Of a stretch of 64,000 bases of DNA, positions 1 to 8,841 are shown one piece after another. The stretch lies in the NCBI GenBank assembly GCA_002708825.1, contig PAPF01000018.1, forward strand, positions 124,001 through 188,000. Reading direction: 5' to 3'. The stretch comes from Phyllobacteriaceae bacterium (GTDB taxonomy: Bacteria > Pseudomonadota > Alphaproteobacteria > Rhizobiales > Rhizobiaceae). Below the pieces are notes generated by a model. It worked only from the letters and a program-made list of their open reading frames with translations. It had not been told where the DNA came from and did no database searches. The translations under genes were made by a program, and so were the position numbers. Each line of letters begins with the position of its first letter. Position 1 is the stretch's first letter.

Positions 1-633
1 CTCGTCGTCATCCGCCAGATGTTCGGTCAGAGCCAGGTCGCCGTCGTCATCCTGACGATCGCCATCGGCTTCGTGATGCGGTTTGCCGCCGGGACCCTGT
101 GGGGTCATGAACCGCAATCGCTGGAAACGCCGTTCGCCGGCAAGGACGTCTCGTTTGGCGGCGTCGTGCTCGGGGTCGACGAGGTCGCGGTGATCGTCTC
201 GACGCTGCTCCTGACCGTGCTGTTCTATTTCTACTTCAACAATACCCGCCTCGGCGTGGCCATGCAGGCGTCGTCGCAGAACCAGCTTGCCGCCTATTAC
301 ATGGGCATCCCGGTCAAGCGGGTGCAATCGCTGGTCTGGGCGCTGGCGGGCATGATGGCGACCGTGGCCGGCATCCTCTACGCCGCGAAGGGTTCCATCG
401 ATCCGTCGGCCGGCCTGCTGGGCATCAAGGCCTTTGCCGCGGCGGTCATCGGCGGCATGGGCTCGCTGCCCGGCGCGCTGATCGGCGGGCTCATCATCGG
501 CGTGATGGAGCCGTTCGCCGCCTATTACATCGCCGCCGGCTACAGCCAGATCGCCCCCTACCTGCTGCTGTTCCTCGTGCTCGTTTTCCGGCCCCACGGA
601 ATCCTGGCGCAAGTTCATCGCAAGAAGGTTTGA
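1..633 (+). CDS. livH: Branched-chain amino acid-type ABC transporter permease LivH (5' end outside window)
   Basis: Inner-membrane permease of a HAAT-family importer. The reading frame is already open at base 1, so the N-terminus is missing; about 210 residues remain. The visible part has several hydrophobic segments and the family's C-terminal pattern (NQLAAYYMGIPVKRV, then AAAVIGGMGSLPGALIGGL), which is the cytoplasmic loop that contacts the ATPases. Seven bases separate it from livM, followed by livG, livF, an acyl-CoA synthetase and the binding protein, all on the same strand. The substrate cannot be read from the permease; the ligase in the operon suggests an organic acid rather than an amino acid. 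Confidence 0.92.
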   Translation, partial: LVVIRQMFGQSQVAVVILTIAIGFVMRFAAGTLWGHEPQSLETPFAGKDVSFGGVVLGVDEVAVIVSTLLLTVLFYFYFNNTRLGVAMQASSQNQLAAYYMGIPVKRVQSLVWALAGMMATVAGILYAAKGSIDPSAGLLGIKAFAAAVIGGMGSLPGALIGGLIIGVMEPFAAYYIAAGYSQIAPYLLLFLVLVFRPHGILAQVHRKKV

Positions 634-640
634 GGACGCC

Positions 641-1741
641 ATGCGCATACTCTTCAAGACGTCCTACGACCAGGACATCCGGCTCTTCAAGGACTGGCAC
701 CAGGCCCGCTGGTACCTGCTGCTGCTGATCCTCCTGCTGGCCATGCCCTATCTCGTGAGCACCTTCGTGCTGGGCGAGGTGACGAATGTGCTCATCTGGT
801 CGCTGGCCGGCATGGGGCTGATGATCCTGGTGGGCCAGACCGGCCAGGCCTCGCTCGGCCATGCCGCGTTCCTGGCCATCGGGTGTTATGCCAATGCGAT
901 CCTGCAATCGCGGCTGGGCCTGCCGTTCCTCGTCACCTTCCCGCTGGCCGGCCTGATCGCGGGACTCGCCGGTGTCCTCATCGCCATTCCGACGACGAAG
1001 CTGCACGGCATCTATCTGGCCATCGCGACACTGGCGGTCTCCATCCTGGTGGAGGACCTGATCGTCATCGCCGAGCCGCTGACCGGCGGCGTTGCCGGCA
1101 TCCTCGTGCCCGACATCTCGATCCTCGGCTTCAACATCAACCGCTACGGCAACCCGTTCGCCTTCTACTGGGTGGTTCTCGTCGTCGCGCTGATCGTGAC
1201 GCTGTTCTACCGGAACATCCTGCGCTCGCCGCTGGGCCGGGCCTTCGCGGCGGTGCGCGATTCGGAAATCTCGGCCCAGGCCATGGGTGTCAACGTGGCG
1301 CGCACCAAGGCAATCGCCTTCGGGGTCTCGACCGGCATCACGGGCCTGGCGGGCGCGCTGATGGGCCATTTCATCGGTTTCGTGAACCACGAGGCCTTCC
1401 TCATCCTGATATCCATCCAGTTGCTGCTGATGGTGGTGATCGGCGGGCTGGGCACGATCCACGGGGCCTATTTCGGCGCCATCCTGGTGGTGTTCCTGCC
1501 GCAGGTGCTGGCTTTCCTGCGCGACTGGATCGGCCAGGCAACGGGCGTCGGCTCGATCGTCATCCCGGGTATCGAGACCGCGGTGTTCGGACTGATCCTG
1601 ATCCTGTTCATCCTCTACGAGCCACGCGGCATGTACGGGTCATGGATCAAGATGCGGACCTATTTCGAGCTGTTCCCCTTCTACCGCCGCGACATGTTCC
1701 GCCGCCAGAAAAGCTACCTGAAGACGGAGCGCATGCGATGA
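641..1741 (+). CDS. livM: Branched-chain amino acid-type ABC transporter permease LivM
   Basis: Second membrane subunit of the importer, 366 aa, with many hydrophobic helices. The family core is visible: GQASLGHAAFLAIGCYA near residue 70, and SEISAQAMGVNVARTKAIAF plus VVIGGLGTIHGAYFGAIL in the C-terminal half. An extended hydrophilic C-terminus (after YEPRGMYGSW) follows the last helix. The stop codon overlaps the ATG of livG (ATGA), so the two are translationally coupled. It would pair with LivH as a heterodimeric channel energised by LivG and LivF. Confidence 0.95.
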   Translation: MRILFKTSYDQDIRLFKDWHQARWYLLLLILLLAMPYLVSTFVLGEVTNVLIWSLAGMGLMILVGQTGQASLGHAAFLAIGCYANAILQSRLGLPFLVTFPLAGLIAGLAGVLIAIPTTKLHGIYLAIATLAVSILVEDLIVIAEPLTGGVAGILVPDISILGFNINRYGNPFAFYWVVLVVALIVTLFYRNILRSPLGRAFAAVRDSEISAQAMGVNVARTKAIAFGVSTGITGLAGALMGHFIGFVNHEAFLILISIQLLLMVVIGGLGTIHGAYFGAILVVFLPQVLAFLRDWIGQATGVGSIVIPGIETAVFGLILILFILYEPRGMYGSWIKMRTYFELFPFYRRDMFRRQKSYLKTERMR

Positions 1742-2520
1742 GCCTCCTTGAAGTCCGCAACGTCACCCTGAAATTCGGCGGGGTCATCGCCGTCAACAAT
1801 GTCTCGTTCGACGGGGAAGAGGGCGAGGTCTTCGCGCTGGTCGGGCCGAACGGGGCCGGCAAGTCGACCCTGTTCAACCTGATCTCGCGCTTCTACGATC
1901 CGGTCGAGGGCGAGATCGTCTTCGACGGGGAGAACCTGCTGAAGCATCCGCCGCATGACATCGCCAAGCTCGGCATCGCGCGCACCTTCCAGAACATCGA
2001 ACTGTTCGAGCAGGCGACGGTGCTGCAGAACCTGCTGGTCGGGCGCAACCGCTTCCGCAAGACCAACCTGTTCTCCGAACTGCTGTTCCTGCCTTCGGTG
2101 CGCCAGGCGGAAATCGAGAACCGGCGCGCGGTGGAGGACGTGATCGACTTTCTCGACCTGCATGCCTATCGCGAGAAATACATTGCCGGCCTGCCCTATG
2201 GCGTGCGCAAGGTGGTGGAGATGGGCCGGGCGCTGGCGATCAAGCCGAAACTGCTGCTGCTGGACGAACCGGCTTCCGGCCTCTCGGTGGAGGAGACGCA
2301 GGATGTCGCCTTCTGGGTGGAGGATCTCAAGAAGCAGATGGGCATCACCGTGCTGATGGTGGAGCATGACATGCATCTCGTCGCCTCGGTTTCGGACCGG
2401 GTGATGGCGCTGGCCGACGGCAAGACGCTGGCGCTCGGCACGCCGCACGAGGTGCAGAACCATCCGGCGGTGATCGAAGCCTATATCGGCACCGACGACA
2501 CAGCGGAGGACGCGGCATGA
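1738..2520 (+). CDS. livG: ABC transporter ATP-binding protein LivG
   Basis: Cytoplasmic ATPase of the importer, 260 aa. Starting at the ATG that overlaps the livM stop gives MSLLEVRNVTLKFGG; the open frame extends further upstream inside livM but that part is not coding. Walker A is GPNGAGKST, the Walker B is LLLLDEPASG, and the switch histidine is in MVEHDMHLV. The usual ABC signature is degenerate (LPYGVRKVVEMGRAL in place of LSGGQQ), which is seen in many LivG proteins. The stop overlaps the livF start (ATGA). Confidence 0.95.
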   Translation: MSLLEVRNVTLKFGGVIAVNNVSFDGEEGEVFALVGPNGAGKSTLFNLISRFYDPVEGEIVFDGENLLKHPPHDIAKLGIARTFQNIELFEQATVLQNLLVGRNRFRKTNLFSELLFLPSVRQAEIENRRAVEDVIDFLDLHAYREKYIAGLPYGVRKVVEMGRALAIKPKLLLLDEPASGLSVEETQDVAFWVEDLKKQMGITVLMVEHDMHLVASVSDRVMALADGKTLALGTPHEVQNHPAVIEAYIGTDDTAEDAA

Positions 2521-3323
2521 ACGTGATGAGCCAATCCGCGGCCGGCCAGGCGGCGCAACCGGTGCTGCGCATCGTCAACCTGGAAAGCTATTACGGGCCG
2601 ATCATGGCACTGCGCGGCGTCTCGCTGTCGGTTCGCGAAGGCCAGATCGTCACCGTGCTGGGCGCCAATGGCGCGGGCAAGACGACGCTCATGAAGACGA
2701 TTTCGGGCGTCATGGACCCCGAAAAGGGCCAGGTGCTCTATGGCGGCCATGACATCGCGGGCCGCGAACCGGACCAGGTGGTGCGCGAGGGCATCGTCCA
2801 CGTTCCGGAAGGGCGCGAGGTGTTTCCGCTGCTGACCGTGGAGGAAAACCTCGAGATGGGCGCCTTCACCCGCAGTGACAGCCGGGGCGTGGCAGACGAC
2901 AAGGAAATGGTCTTCTCCTATTTCCCGATCCTGAAGGAGCGCCGGCGGCAGGCGGCGGGCACGCTGTCGGGCGGCCAGCAGCAGATGCTGGCGATCGGGC
3001 GCGGGCTGATGGCACGGCCCAAGGTCATGCTGCTCGACGAGCCGAGCCTCGGGCTGTCGCCATTGCTGGTGAAGGAAATCTTCGCCATCGTGCGCCGTCT
3101 CAACCGTGAGCAGGGGGTGACCATGCTGCTGGTGGAGCAGAACGCCAAGGTGGCGCTGGACGTGGCGGATTACGGCTACGTGATGGAACTGGGCCGCATC
3201 GTCATGGAAGGGGAGGCTTCGCGGCTCAAGGAATCCAAGGACGTGCAGGAATTCTATCTCGGTGTCCAGGAAGAGAGCCAGCGCGGGCAGAAGCGGTGGA
3301 AACAGAAGAAGACCTGGCGGTAG
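2517..3323 (+). CDS. livF: ABC transporter ATP-binding protein LivF
   Basis: Second ATPase, 268 aa. Walker A GANGAGKTTLMK, signature LSGGQQQMLAIGRG, Walker B VMLLDEPSLGLSP and the H-loop position replaced by VEQNAK, as is normal in LivF. It has a short N-terminal extension (MNVMSQSAAGQAAQP) before the ABC fold and a basic C-terminal tail rich in Lys, Arg and Gln. It forms the nucleotide-binding pair with LivG. The next gene, an acyl-CoA synthetase, begins 17 bases after the stop. Confidence 0.94.
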   Translation: MNVMSQSAAGQAAQPVLRIVNLESYYGPIMALRGVSLSVREGQIVTVLGANGAGKTTLMKTISGVMDPEKGQVLYGGHDIAGREPDQVVREGIVHVPEGREVFPLLTVEENLEMGAFTRSDSRGVADDKEMVFSYFPILKERRRQAAGTLSGGQQQMLAIGRGLMARPKVMLLDEPSLGLSPLLVKEIFAIVRRLNREQGVTMLLVEQNAKVALDVADYGYVMELGRIVMEGEASRLKESKDVQEFYLGVQEESQRGQKRWKQKKTWR

Positions 3324-3340
3324 GAAACAGGGAGGCGCAG

Positions 3341-5239
3341 ATGACGGTTCACCAGAACATCCCGCAGCAACAGGTCGTCAATGGCCTTTCCATCAATGCC
3401 GACCTGTCGAAGGGTCCGTTCTTCATCGACGGCTGCGACACGCTGCCCAAGCTCTTCCTGGAACGTTGCAAGGAGCTTGGCGAGCGCACGGCGCATCGCG
3501 AGAAGGATTACGGCATCTGGCTGTCCTATTCGTGGAACGACTTCCGCGACCATGCCCGGCTGATCGGCCTGGGCCTGCACCGCCTCGGCCTCAAGCCCGG
3601 CGACGTGGTGTCGATCCTGTCGGAAGATAACAAGGAATGGGTCTATATCGACATGGGCGTGCAATGCATGCAGGGCATCTGCTCGGGCATCTACACGACC
3701 GATTCGGCTTCTCAGCTCAAATATCTCGTCAACGATTCCGACAGCCGCTTCCTGTTCGTCGAGAATGACGAGCAACTCGACAAGTTCCTGGAAGTGAAGA
3801 AGGACCTTCCGGGGCTGAACCGGGTGATCGTGTTTGATCCCGAGGGCCTGCACGACTTCACCGACGAGAAGGTGATCTTCCTCGACGAGCTTTACCGGCT
3901 GGGCCGCGAGCAACTGAAGGAAACGCCGGACCTTTTCGAGGCCGAGACCGCGAAGACCGATCCTGACGCGACGGCCATCCTCGTCTACACGTCGGGGACG
4001 ACCGGCATGCCGAAGGGCGCGATGATCTCGCATTCCAACATCATGTGCTCGCTGTCGACGGGCAATGTCGCCGCGCCGATCTATCCGACCGACGAGCAGG
4101 TCTGCTTCCTGCCGCTCTGTCACATTCTCGAACGCCTGTTCTCCGCCTTCGCGCCGATTGCCGGAAAGTCCACGGTCAATTTCGCCGAAAGCCCGGAGAC
4201 GGTGTTCGACAACGTGCAGGAGGTGAGCCCGCACACCTTCGTGGCCGTGCCGCGCGTCTGGGAGAAGATCTATTCGCGCGTGATGATCCTGATCGGCGAC
4301 GCGACGCCGCTGCAGCAATGGGCCTTCAAGCAGGCCATTGCCACGGGCATGAAAAAGGCCGAGGCCGAACTGGATGGCCGGCCGGTGCCGGCGGGCACGG
4401 CGTTCGCCTGGAAGGTCTGGGATTTCCTGGTGCTCAAGAACCTGCGCCGCATGCTGGGCATGGACCGGCTGAGGCGCGGCGGATCCGGCGCGGCGCCGAT
4501 CTCGCCGGACCTGCTGAAGTGGTACCGGGCCGCCGGCGTGCCGATCCTGGAAGGCTACGGCATGACAGAGAGTTCCGGCGTCATCTCCATCAATACCTTC
4601 GATCACAACAAGAACGCGACGGTGGGACAGCCGCTGCCGGGTACGCAGGTGCGCATCGCACCCGACGGGGAAATCCAGTACAAGGCCGGCAACGTGTTCC
4701 AGGGATACTGGAAGAAGCCTGACAAGACCGCCGAAACCATGACCGAGGACGGCTGGCTCAGGACCGGCGACATCGGCATGCTCGACAACGAGAACTACCT
4801 GACGATCACGGGCCGGCTGAAGGACATCATCATCACGGCAGGGGGCAAGAACATCACGCCGGCCGAGATCGAGAACCGGCTGAAATTCTCGCCCTACATC
4901 TCCGATGCCGTGATCATCGGCGACAAGCGCAAATACCTGACCTGCCTGATCATGATCGACCAGGAGAATGTCGAGAAGTTTGCGCAGTCGAAGCGCGTTC
5001 CCTTCTCCGACTACCGCTCGCTTTGCGCGGCGCCGGAGGTTCGCGAACTGATCGGCTCGATCGTCGAGGATACCAACCGCGCGTTCGCGCGGGTCGAGCA
5101 GATCAAGGATTTCCGCCTCATCGATACCCTGTTGACGGCGGAAGACGAGGAATTGACGGCGACCATGAAGCTGAAACGCGGTTTCGTGGAGAAAAAGCAC
5201 AAGCCGCTGATCGATTCCATGTATGGAAAAGAGGGATAA
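3341..5239 (+). CDS. AMP-forming acyl-CoA synthetase (long-chain type)
   Basis: ANL-superfamily ligase that activates a carboxylic acid to its CoA thioester via an acyl-adenylate, 632 aa. The ATG at 3341 follows a good Shine-Dalgarno (ggaggcgcag). P-loop YTSGTTGMPKGAMISHSN, adenylate motif YGMTESSG, GWLRTGDIG, and the hinge/A10 region GRLKDIIITAGGKNITPAEI are all present. Length and sequence style match the FadD15-like long-chain group, but these are often mis-assigned and substrates range from fatty to aromatic acids. Its place between livF and the binding protein suggests that the imported compound is activated on entry. Confidence 0.9.
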   Translation: MTVHQNIPQQQVVNGLSINADLSKGPFFIDGCDTLPKLFLERCKELGERTAHREKDYGIWLSYSWNDFRDHARLIGLGLHRLGLKPGDVVSILSEDNKEWVYIDMGVQCMQGICSGIYTTDSASQLKYLVNDSDSRFLFVENDEQLDKFLEVKKDLPGLNRVIVFDPEGLHDFTDEKVIFLDELYRLGREQLKETPDLFEAETAKTDPDATAILVYTSGTTGMPKGAMISHSNIMCSLSTGNVAAPIYPTDEQVCFLPLCHILERLFSAFAPIAGKSTVNFAESPETVFDNVQEVSPHTFVAVPRVWEKIYSRVMILIGDATPLQQWAFKQAIATGMKKAEAELDGRPVPAGTAFAWKVWDFLVLKNLRRMLGMDRLRRGGSGAAPISPDLLKWYRAAGVPILEGYGMTESSGVISINTFDHNKNATVGQPLPGTQVRIAPDGEIQYKAGNVFQGYWKKPDKTAETMTEDGWLRTGDIGMLDNENYLTITGRLKDIIITAGGKNITPAEIENRLKFSPYISDAVIIGDKRKYLTCLIMIDQENVEKFAQSKRVPFSDYRSLCAAPEVRELIGSIVEDTNRAFARVEQIKDFRLIDTLLTAEDEELTATMKLKRGFVEKKHKPLIDSMYGKEG

Positions 5240-5268
5240 CAAGGTTCAACCCGAACGGAGGAAATCGG

Positions 5269-6429
5269 ATGAAGACTGCAATCAGGAAGTCCATTCTCGC
5301 ACTCGGCATCGCTGCCGGCATGACCTCGGCGGCAATCGCCCAGCAGGGTGTGACGGACACGGAAGTGCTTATCGGCTCAAACGGCGACCAGTCGGGCATC
5401 TTCGCGCCCTTCAACGTGCAGGCCATCAAGGCCGCGCAGATGAGGTTCGACGAGGTCAACGAGGCCGGCGGCATCCATGGCCGCAAGATCCGCATGATCG
5501 TCGAGGATCACCAGTACCAGGTGCCCAAGGCGGTGGCGAACTTCAACAAGCTGATCAACTCGGACGGCGTGTTCGCGATGATCCTGAACCTCGGCACGCC
5601 GCACAACATCGCCGGCTTCCCGCTGATGCAGGCCAAGAAGGTGGCGAACATCGCGCCGCTGACCTCGGCCCGCCAGATGCTGGAAGGCGACATCACCTAC
5701 AAGTATGCGGGCTTCTCGTCCTACTATGACCAGATTCGCGCCGGTGTCGATTACCTGGTGAAGGAGAAGGGCGCGGAGGAAATCTGCGCCATGTACATCC
5801 CGTCGGACTTCGGCAAGGAGATCCAGGAAGGCGCTGTGGACGAGGCCAAGGAACTGGGCAAGACCTGGGCGTCGGAAACCACCCACAAGCCGGACGAGAC
5901 CGACTTCGTGGGCGCGCTGACCAAGCTCAAGGACGCCGGCTGCGACATCGTCGCGACGGCGCTCGGCGTGCGCCAGACCATCATCGCGGTGGCCACGGCC
6001 AAGAAGCTGGGCTGGAACGACGTGTCCTTCCTCGGCTCCTCGGCGGCCTATCACGAGGCCATCGCCTCGCAGCCGGGCGGCATCACCGACGGTTACTATG
6101 CAGCCGGCGGCTGGGCCGACTACAAGCCGCGCATGGACGACCCGGAGGTCAAGGCCTGGCATGACGCCTATGTCGCCAAGTACAACGAGGAGCCCGGCAT
6201 GGCCGCGATCCTCGGCTATGGCGCGGCAGAGACCCTCGTCAAGGCGCTCGAAGCCGCTGGCCAGGACCTGACGCCGGAGAGCTTCCAGACGGGCATGGAG
6301 TCTCTTGAGTTCCGCGACGTGATTGCCGACGCCGACATCAAGATGGGCCCCGGCGACCACCAGGGCGGCGACATCATCGTCATCTCCAAGGTCGAGGACG
6401 GCGTGTTCAAGGAGCAGGCCCGCCAGTAA
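5269..6429 (+). CDS. Periplasmic substrate-binding protein of LivK/Leu-Ile-Val family
   Basis: Type I periplasmic binding protein, 386 aa, completing the HAAT importer. The ATG at 5269 has a cggaggaaat ribosome site and yields a clear signal peptide (MKTAIRKSILALGIAAGMTS, cleavage near AIA-QQ). The mature start GVTDTEVLIGSNGDQSGIFA and the segment FNVQAIKAAQMRFDEVNEAG are characteristic of the family. The gene is last in the operon and is followed by a strong terminator. Binding specificity is unknown; the linked acyl-CoA synthetase argues for a carboxylic acid. Confidence 0.92.
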   Translation: MKTAIRKSILALGIAAGMTSAAIAQQGVTDTEVLIGSNGDQSGIFAPFNVQAIKAAQMRFDEVNEAGGIHGRKIRMIVEDHQYQVPKAVANFNKLINSDGVFAMILNLGTPHNIAGFPLMQAKKVANIAPLTSARQMLEGDITYKYAGFSSYYDQIRAGVDYLVKEKGAEEICAMYIPSDFGKEIQEGAVDEAKELGKTWASETTHKPDETDFVGALTKLKDAGCDIVATALGVRQTIIAVATAKKLGWNDVSFLGSSAAYHEAIASQPGGITDGYYAAGGWADYKPRMDDPEVKAWHDAYVAKYNEEPGMAAILGYGAAETLVKALEAAGQDLTPESFQTGMESLEFRDVIADADIKMGPGDHQGGDIIVISKVEDGVFKEQARQ

Positions 6430-6460
6430 CGGGCAAGCGCTTCTTTCGCCAAAAAAAGAG

Positions 6461-6492
6461 ACGCCGCGGACATACCGTCCGCGGCGTTTCCA
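6461..6492. terminator. Rho-independent terminator after the liv operon
   Basis: A 10-bp perfect stem, acgccgcgga / tccgcggcgt (6461-6470 and 6478-6487), has a 7-base loop and is followed by tttcc. The A-run at 6451-6457 on the other side gives U-residues on the opposite strand, so it may also end hemN transcription coming from the right. Confidence 0.85.
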
Positions 6493-6531
6493 TTCGCAAT
6501 GGCCGGGCCGCGAGGCCCGGACCGTGGCTCC

Positions 6532-7881
6532 TCAGACCGCTGCGGAATGCCGTGCCGCGCCCTTGTGCAGATAGGCGTCGAAATGGGCCGCGATGACGCG
6601 GACGAAGGGCCGTCCGGTCTCCGTGACGCGATAGGTCGCACCGTCGCGCGCGAACAGGCCGTCCCGATCGGACGCAACCAGGTCGTCGGCTTCATCGATG
6701 ATCGCGCGTGCGGAGGCGCCGAAGGTGTCGAGCACCCATTCGCGGCTGAAGGCGAAATCGCACATCAGCTTCTCGATCACGGCGCGGCGCATGACGTCAT
6801 CACCGTTCAGCCGAACGCCGCGCACGGTGGCGAAGCCGTCATTGGCGATGCGGCGCTGGTAATCGCCGGACGCCGGCGAATTCTGGACGTAGCCCTGGGG
6901 CAATTGCCCGATCGCGGAAGCGCCGAGCCCGATGAGAACCGGCGCGTCATCGGTCGTGTAGCCCTGGAAATTGCGCTTGAGCGTTCCATCCTGCAACGCC
7001 TTTGCCATGCTGTCGGATGGCCTGGCGAAATGGTCGAAACCGATGGCGATATAGCCGGCTTCGCGCAGGAGAGCGGCGGCATGGTCCTGCTGGCGGAAGC
7101 GTTCCACGAGGCCGGGCAGGACCGTCTCGTCGATCATGGTCTGGTGCTTCTTCATCCACGGGACATGCGCGTAGCCGAACAGCGCGATCCGGTCGGGCTC
7201 CATGGCGATGCAGGCCCGCACCGTTCTCTCGATGCTCTCCACCGTCTGGTGCGGAAGGCCGTAGAGGATGTCGAGGTTGACCGAGTTCACGCCGCGCCGG
7301 CGCACGCCGTCGACCACCGAACGGGTCTGCTCCACGGTCTGTTCGCGGTTGATCGCCTTCTGGACGGCCGGATCGAAGTCCTGAACGCCGAGGCTCGCGC
7401 GCGTCATGCCGATGGCGGCATAGGCGTCGAAACGGTCCTCGGTCATGTCGTTGGGATCCATCTCGACGGATATCTCGGCATCGGGGGAGAAGGCGAAATG
7501 GCCGCGCAACGTCTCGCCCAGCAGGCGGATGTCGTCCGCCTTCAGCATTGTCGGCGAGCCACCGCCGAAATGCATCGCGGTCACGAAGGCCTCGCGGGTG
7601 ACCGCATCGCCGGCATGGGCGATCTCGGCGCGCAGCGAATCGAGGTAAACCTCCACCGGATCGTAGCGCTGGACCTGTTTCGTGGTGCAGCCGCAGAACC
7701 AGCACAGGCGGTCGCAGAACGGGATATGGGCGTAGAGCGAGACGGGCGTGCCCGGCGTGATCGCCTCAAGCCATGACCGGTATGCCGAGGCGTCGATATC
7801 GGGCGTGAAATGCGGTGCGGTCGGATAACTCGTGTAGCGCGGAACCGGCTTGGCATACCGCTCGATCAGTTCGCTTTGCAT
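6532..7881 (-). CDS. hemN: Oxygen-independent coproporphyrinogen III oxidase HemN
   Basis: Radical-SAM enzyme that decarboxylates coproporphyrinogen III to protoporphyrinogen IX without oxygen, 449 aa. The chosen start (7881, MQSELIERYAKPVPRYTSYP) has GGAG upstream and matches the usual HemN N-terminus; the open frame runs 38 codons further but over the promoter. The CX3CX2C cluster motif is at Cys56, Cys60 and Cys63 (CDRLCWFCGC), with the following GGGSP SAM motif. It feeds both heme and bacteriochlorophyll synthesis when oxygen is low. A perfect FNR site lies 62 bases upstream with a -10-like TATCGA at the expected spacing, so FnrL activation is likely. Confidence 0.95.
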   Translation of the reverse strand: MQSELIERYAKPVPRYTSYPTAPHFTPDIDASAYRSWLEAITPGTPVSLYAHIPFCDRLCWFCGCTTKQVQRYDPVEVYLDSLRAEIAHAGDAVTREAFVTAMHFGGGSPTMLKADDIRLLGETLRGHFAFSPDAEISVEMDPNDMTEDRFDAYAAIGMTRASLGVQDFDPAVQKAINREQTVEQTRSVVDGVRRRGVNSVNLDILYGLPHQTVESIERTVRACIAMEPDRIALFGYAHVPWMKKHQTMIDETVLPGLVERFRQQDHAAALLREAGYIAIGFDHFARPSDSMAKALQDGTLKRNFQGYTTDDAPVLIGLGASAIGQLPQGYVQNSPASGDYQRRIANDGFATVRGVRLNGDDVMRRAVIEKLMCDFAFSREWVLDTFGASARAIIDEADDLVASDRDGLFARDGATYRVTETGRPFVRVIAAHFDAYLHKGAARHSAAV

Positions 7882-7914
7882 GGTGCGTCCGCTCCAGAAT
7901 TCCTTCAGGAACTG

Positions 7915-7920
7915 TCGATA
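7915..7920 (-). promoter_or_regulatory. -10-like element of the hemN promoter
   Basis: On the minus strand the bases read TATCGA, centred 32 bp from the centre of the FNR site at 7943-7956. That is the spacing expected for a class II FNR promoter and predicts transcription from about 7908, giving a leader of about 27 bases. Confidence 0.5.
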
Positions 7921-7942
7921 CGCAATAGAAGACATGAAAACG

Positions 7943-7956
7943 TTGATCCGCATCAA
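7943..7956. promoter_or_regulatory. FNR/FnrL binding site between hemN and fnrL
   Basis: TTGATCCGCATCAA is a perfect match to the TTGAT-N4-ATCAA FNR consensus. It lies in the divergent region; spacing to a -10-like hexamer fits hemN rather than fnrL, for which no good -10 is seen at the matching distance. Confidence 0.9.
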
Positions 7957-8078
7957 ACAACGCGGAAAATGCAGGCAAGCCGGTGTCCGTGACATCGCGC
8001 GTCAGATTGTCGCGACAGGTGCTAAAATGATGCAATTCCAGTATGGCTATTGCAAAGCAGCACTGTTAAAAAACGAGC

Positions 8079-8813
8079 ATGGACAAGAAAGTGCGCGACG
8101 ACGTACATACAACCGGCGTACCGGCGCTTTGCCAGGCATGTGAAGCCAGGCATCGCGGCGTATGTGGCGCATTGAACACCGACCAGCTTGTCAACCTTTC
8201 CAAGCACTCCGTGCGCCGCAAGGTCACGCCCGGGACCGAACTTGTCGGCGAGGAGCAGGACGTCTCCCAATATGCCAACGTGATCGGCGGCGTGGTGAAG
8301 CTGACCAAGATGCTGTCGGACGGACGCCAGCAGATCGTCGGGTTGCAGTTCGCCCCGGACTTCCTGGGCCGGCCCTTTTCCCGCTCGAGCCGGTTTTCAG
8401 CGGAAGCGGCAACCGAGGTGGAGCTTTGCAGCTTCTCCAAGGGGCTGATCGACCGGATGATCGACCAGTCGCCGGACCTGGAACACAAGCTGCTGGAACA
8501 GACGCTGAAGGAACTGGACGAGGCGCGCGACTGGATGCTGACGCTCGGCCGCAAGACGGCGGCGGAAAAGGTTGCCAGCTTCCTTCACCTGATCGCGATC
8601 AATGTCGATCCCGACGCGCCGACACATGACGGCCCGATCACGTTCGACTTGCCGCTGACGCGCGCGGACATCGCCGACTTCCTCGGCCTGACGATCGAGA
8701 CCGTCAGCCGGCAATTGACGAAGCTGCGCAAGGACGGCGTCATCCACATCGAAAACAACCGGCACATCACCGTGCCCGATCTCGAACGGCTCGACGAACG
8801 CGCAAGCATGTAG
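8079..8813 (+). CDS. fnrL: FNR-type oxygen-sensing transcription regulator FnrL
   Basis: Crp/FNR-family activator, 244 aa. N-terminal cysteines at 18, 21 and 29 (CQACEARHRGVC) together with Cys117 (VELCSF) give the four ligands expected for an oxygen-labile [4Fe-4S] cluster. The cNMP-like beta-roll spans roughly residues 35-140, followed by a dimerisation helix and a C-terminal helix-turn-helix with the E-SR recognition motif (ETVSRQLTKLRKDGVI) that reads TTGAT half-sites. Position between hemN and ccoNOQP is the standard place for FnrL in phototrophic alphaproteobacteria. FNR-type sites in front of hemN, ccoN, ccoG and bchE are its probable local targets. Confidence 0.95.
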   Translation: MDKKVRDDVHTTGVPALCQACEARHRGVCGALNTDQLVNLSKHSVRRKVTPGTELVGEEQDVSQYANVIGGVVKLTKMLSDGRQQIVGLQFAPDFLGRPFSRSSRFSAEAATEVELCSFSKGLIDRMIDQSPDLEHKLLEQTLKELDEARDWMLTLGRKTAAEKVASFLHLIAINVDPDAPTHDGPITFDLPLTRADIADFLGLTIETVSRQLTKLRKDGVIHIENNRHITVPDLERLDERASM

Positions 8814-8841
8814 TGGCCGCCTCCTCGGCGCCCGTGGCACC

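Noticed and set aside
883-1737. N-terminal extension of the LivG frame inside livM
   Set aside because: The added residues are Arg/His/Pro-rich and unlike any ABC ATPase; the ATG overlapping the livM stop gives the proper N-terminus.
3254-5242. Very long open frames on the strand opposite to clear genes (for example 3254-5242, 494-1462, 22947-25283, 43081-45132)
   Set aside because: They mirror high-GC coding sequence, lack ribosome sites and family motifs, and have low-complexity Arg/His/Asp/Gly-rich translations. They are shadows of genes on the other strand.
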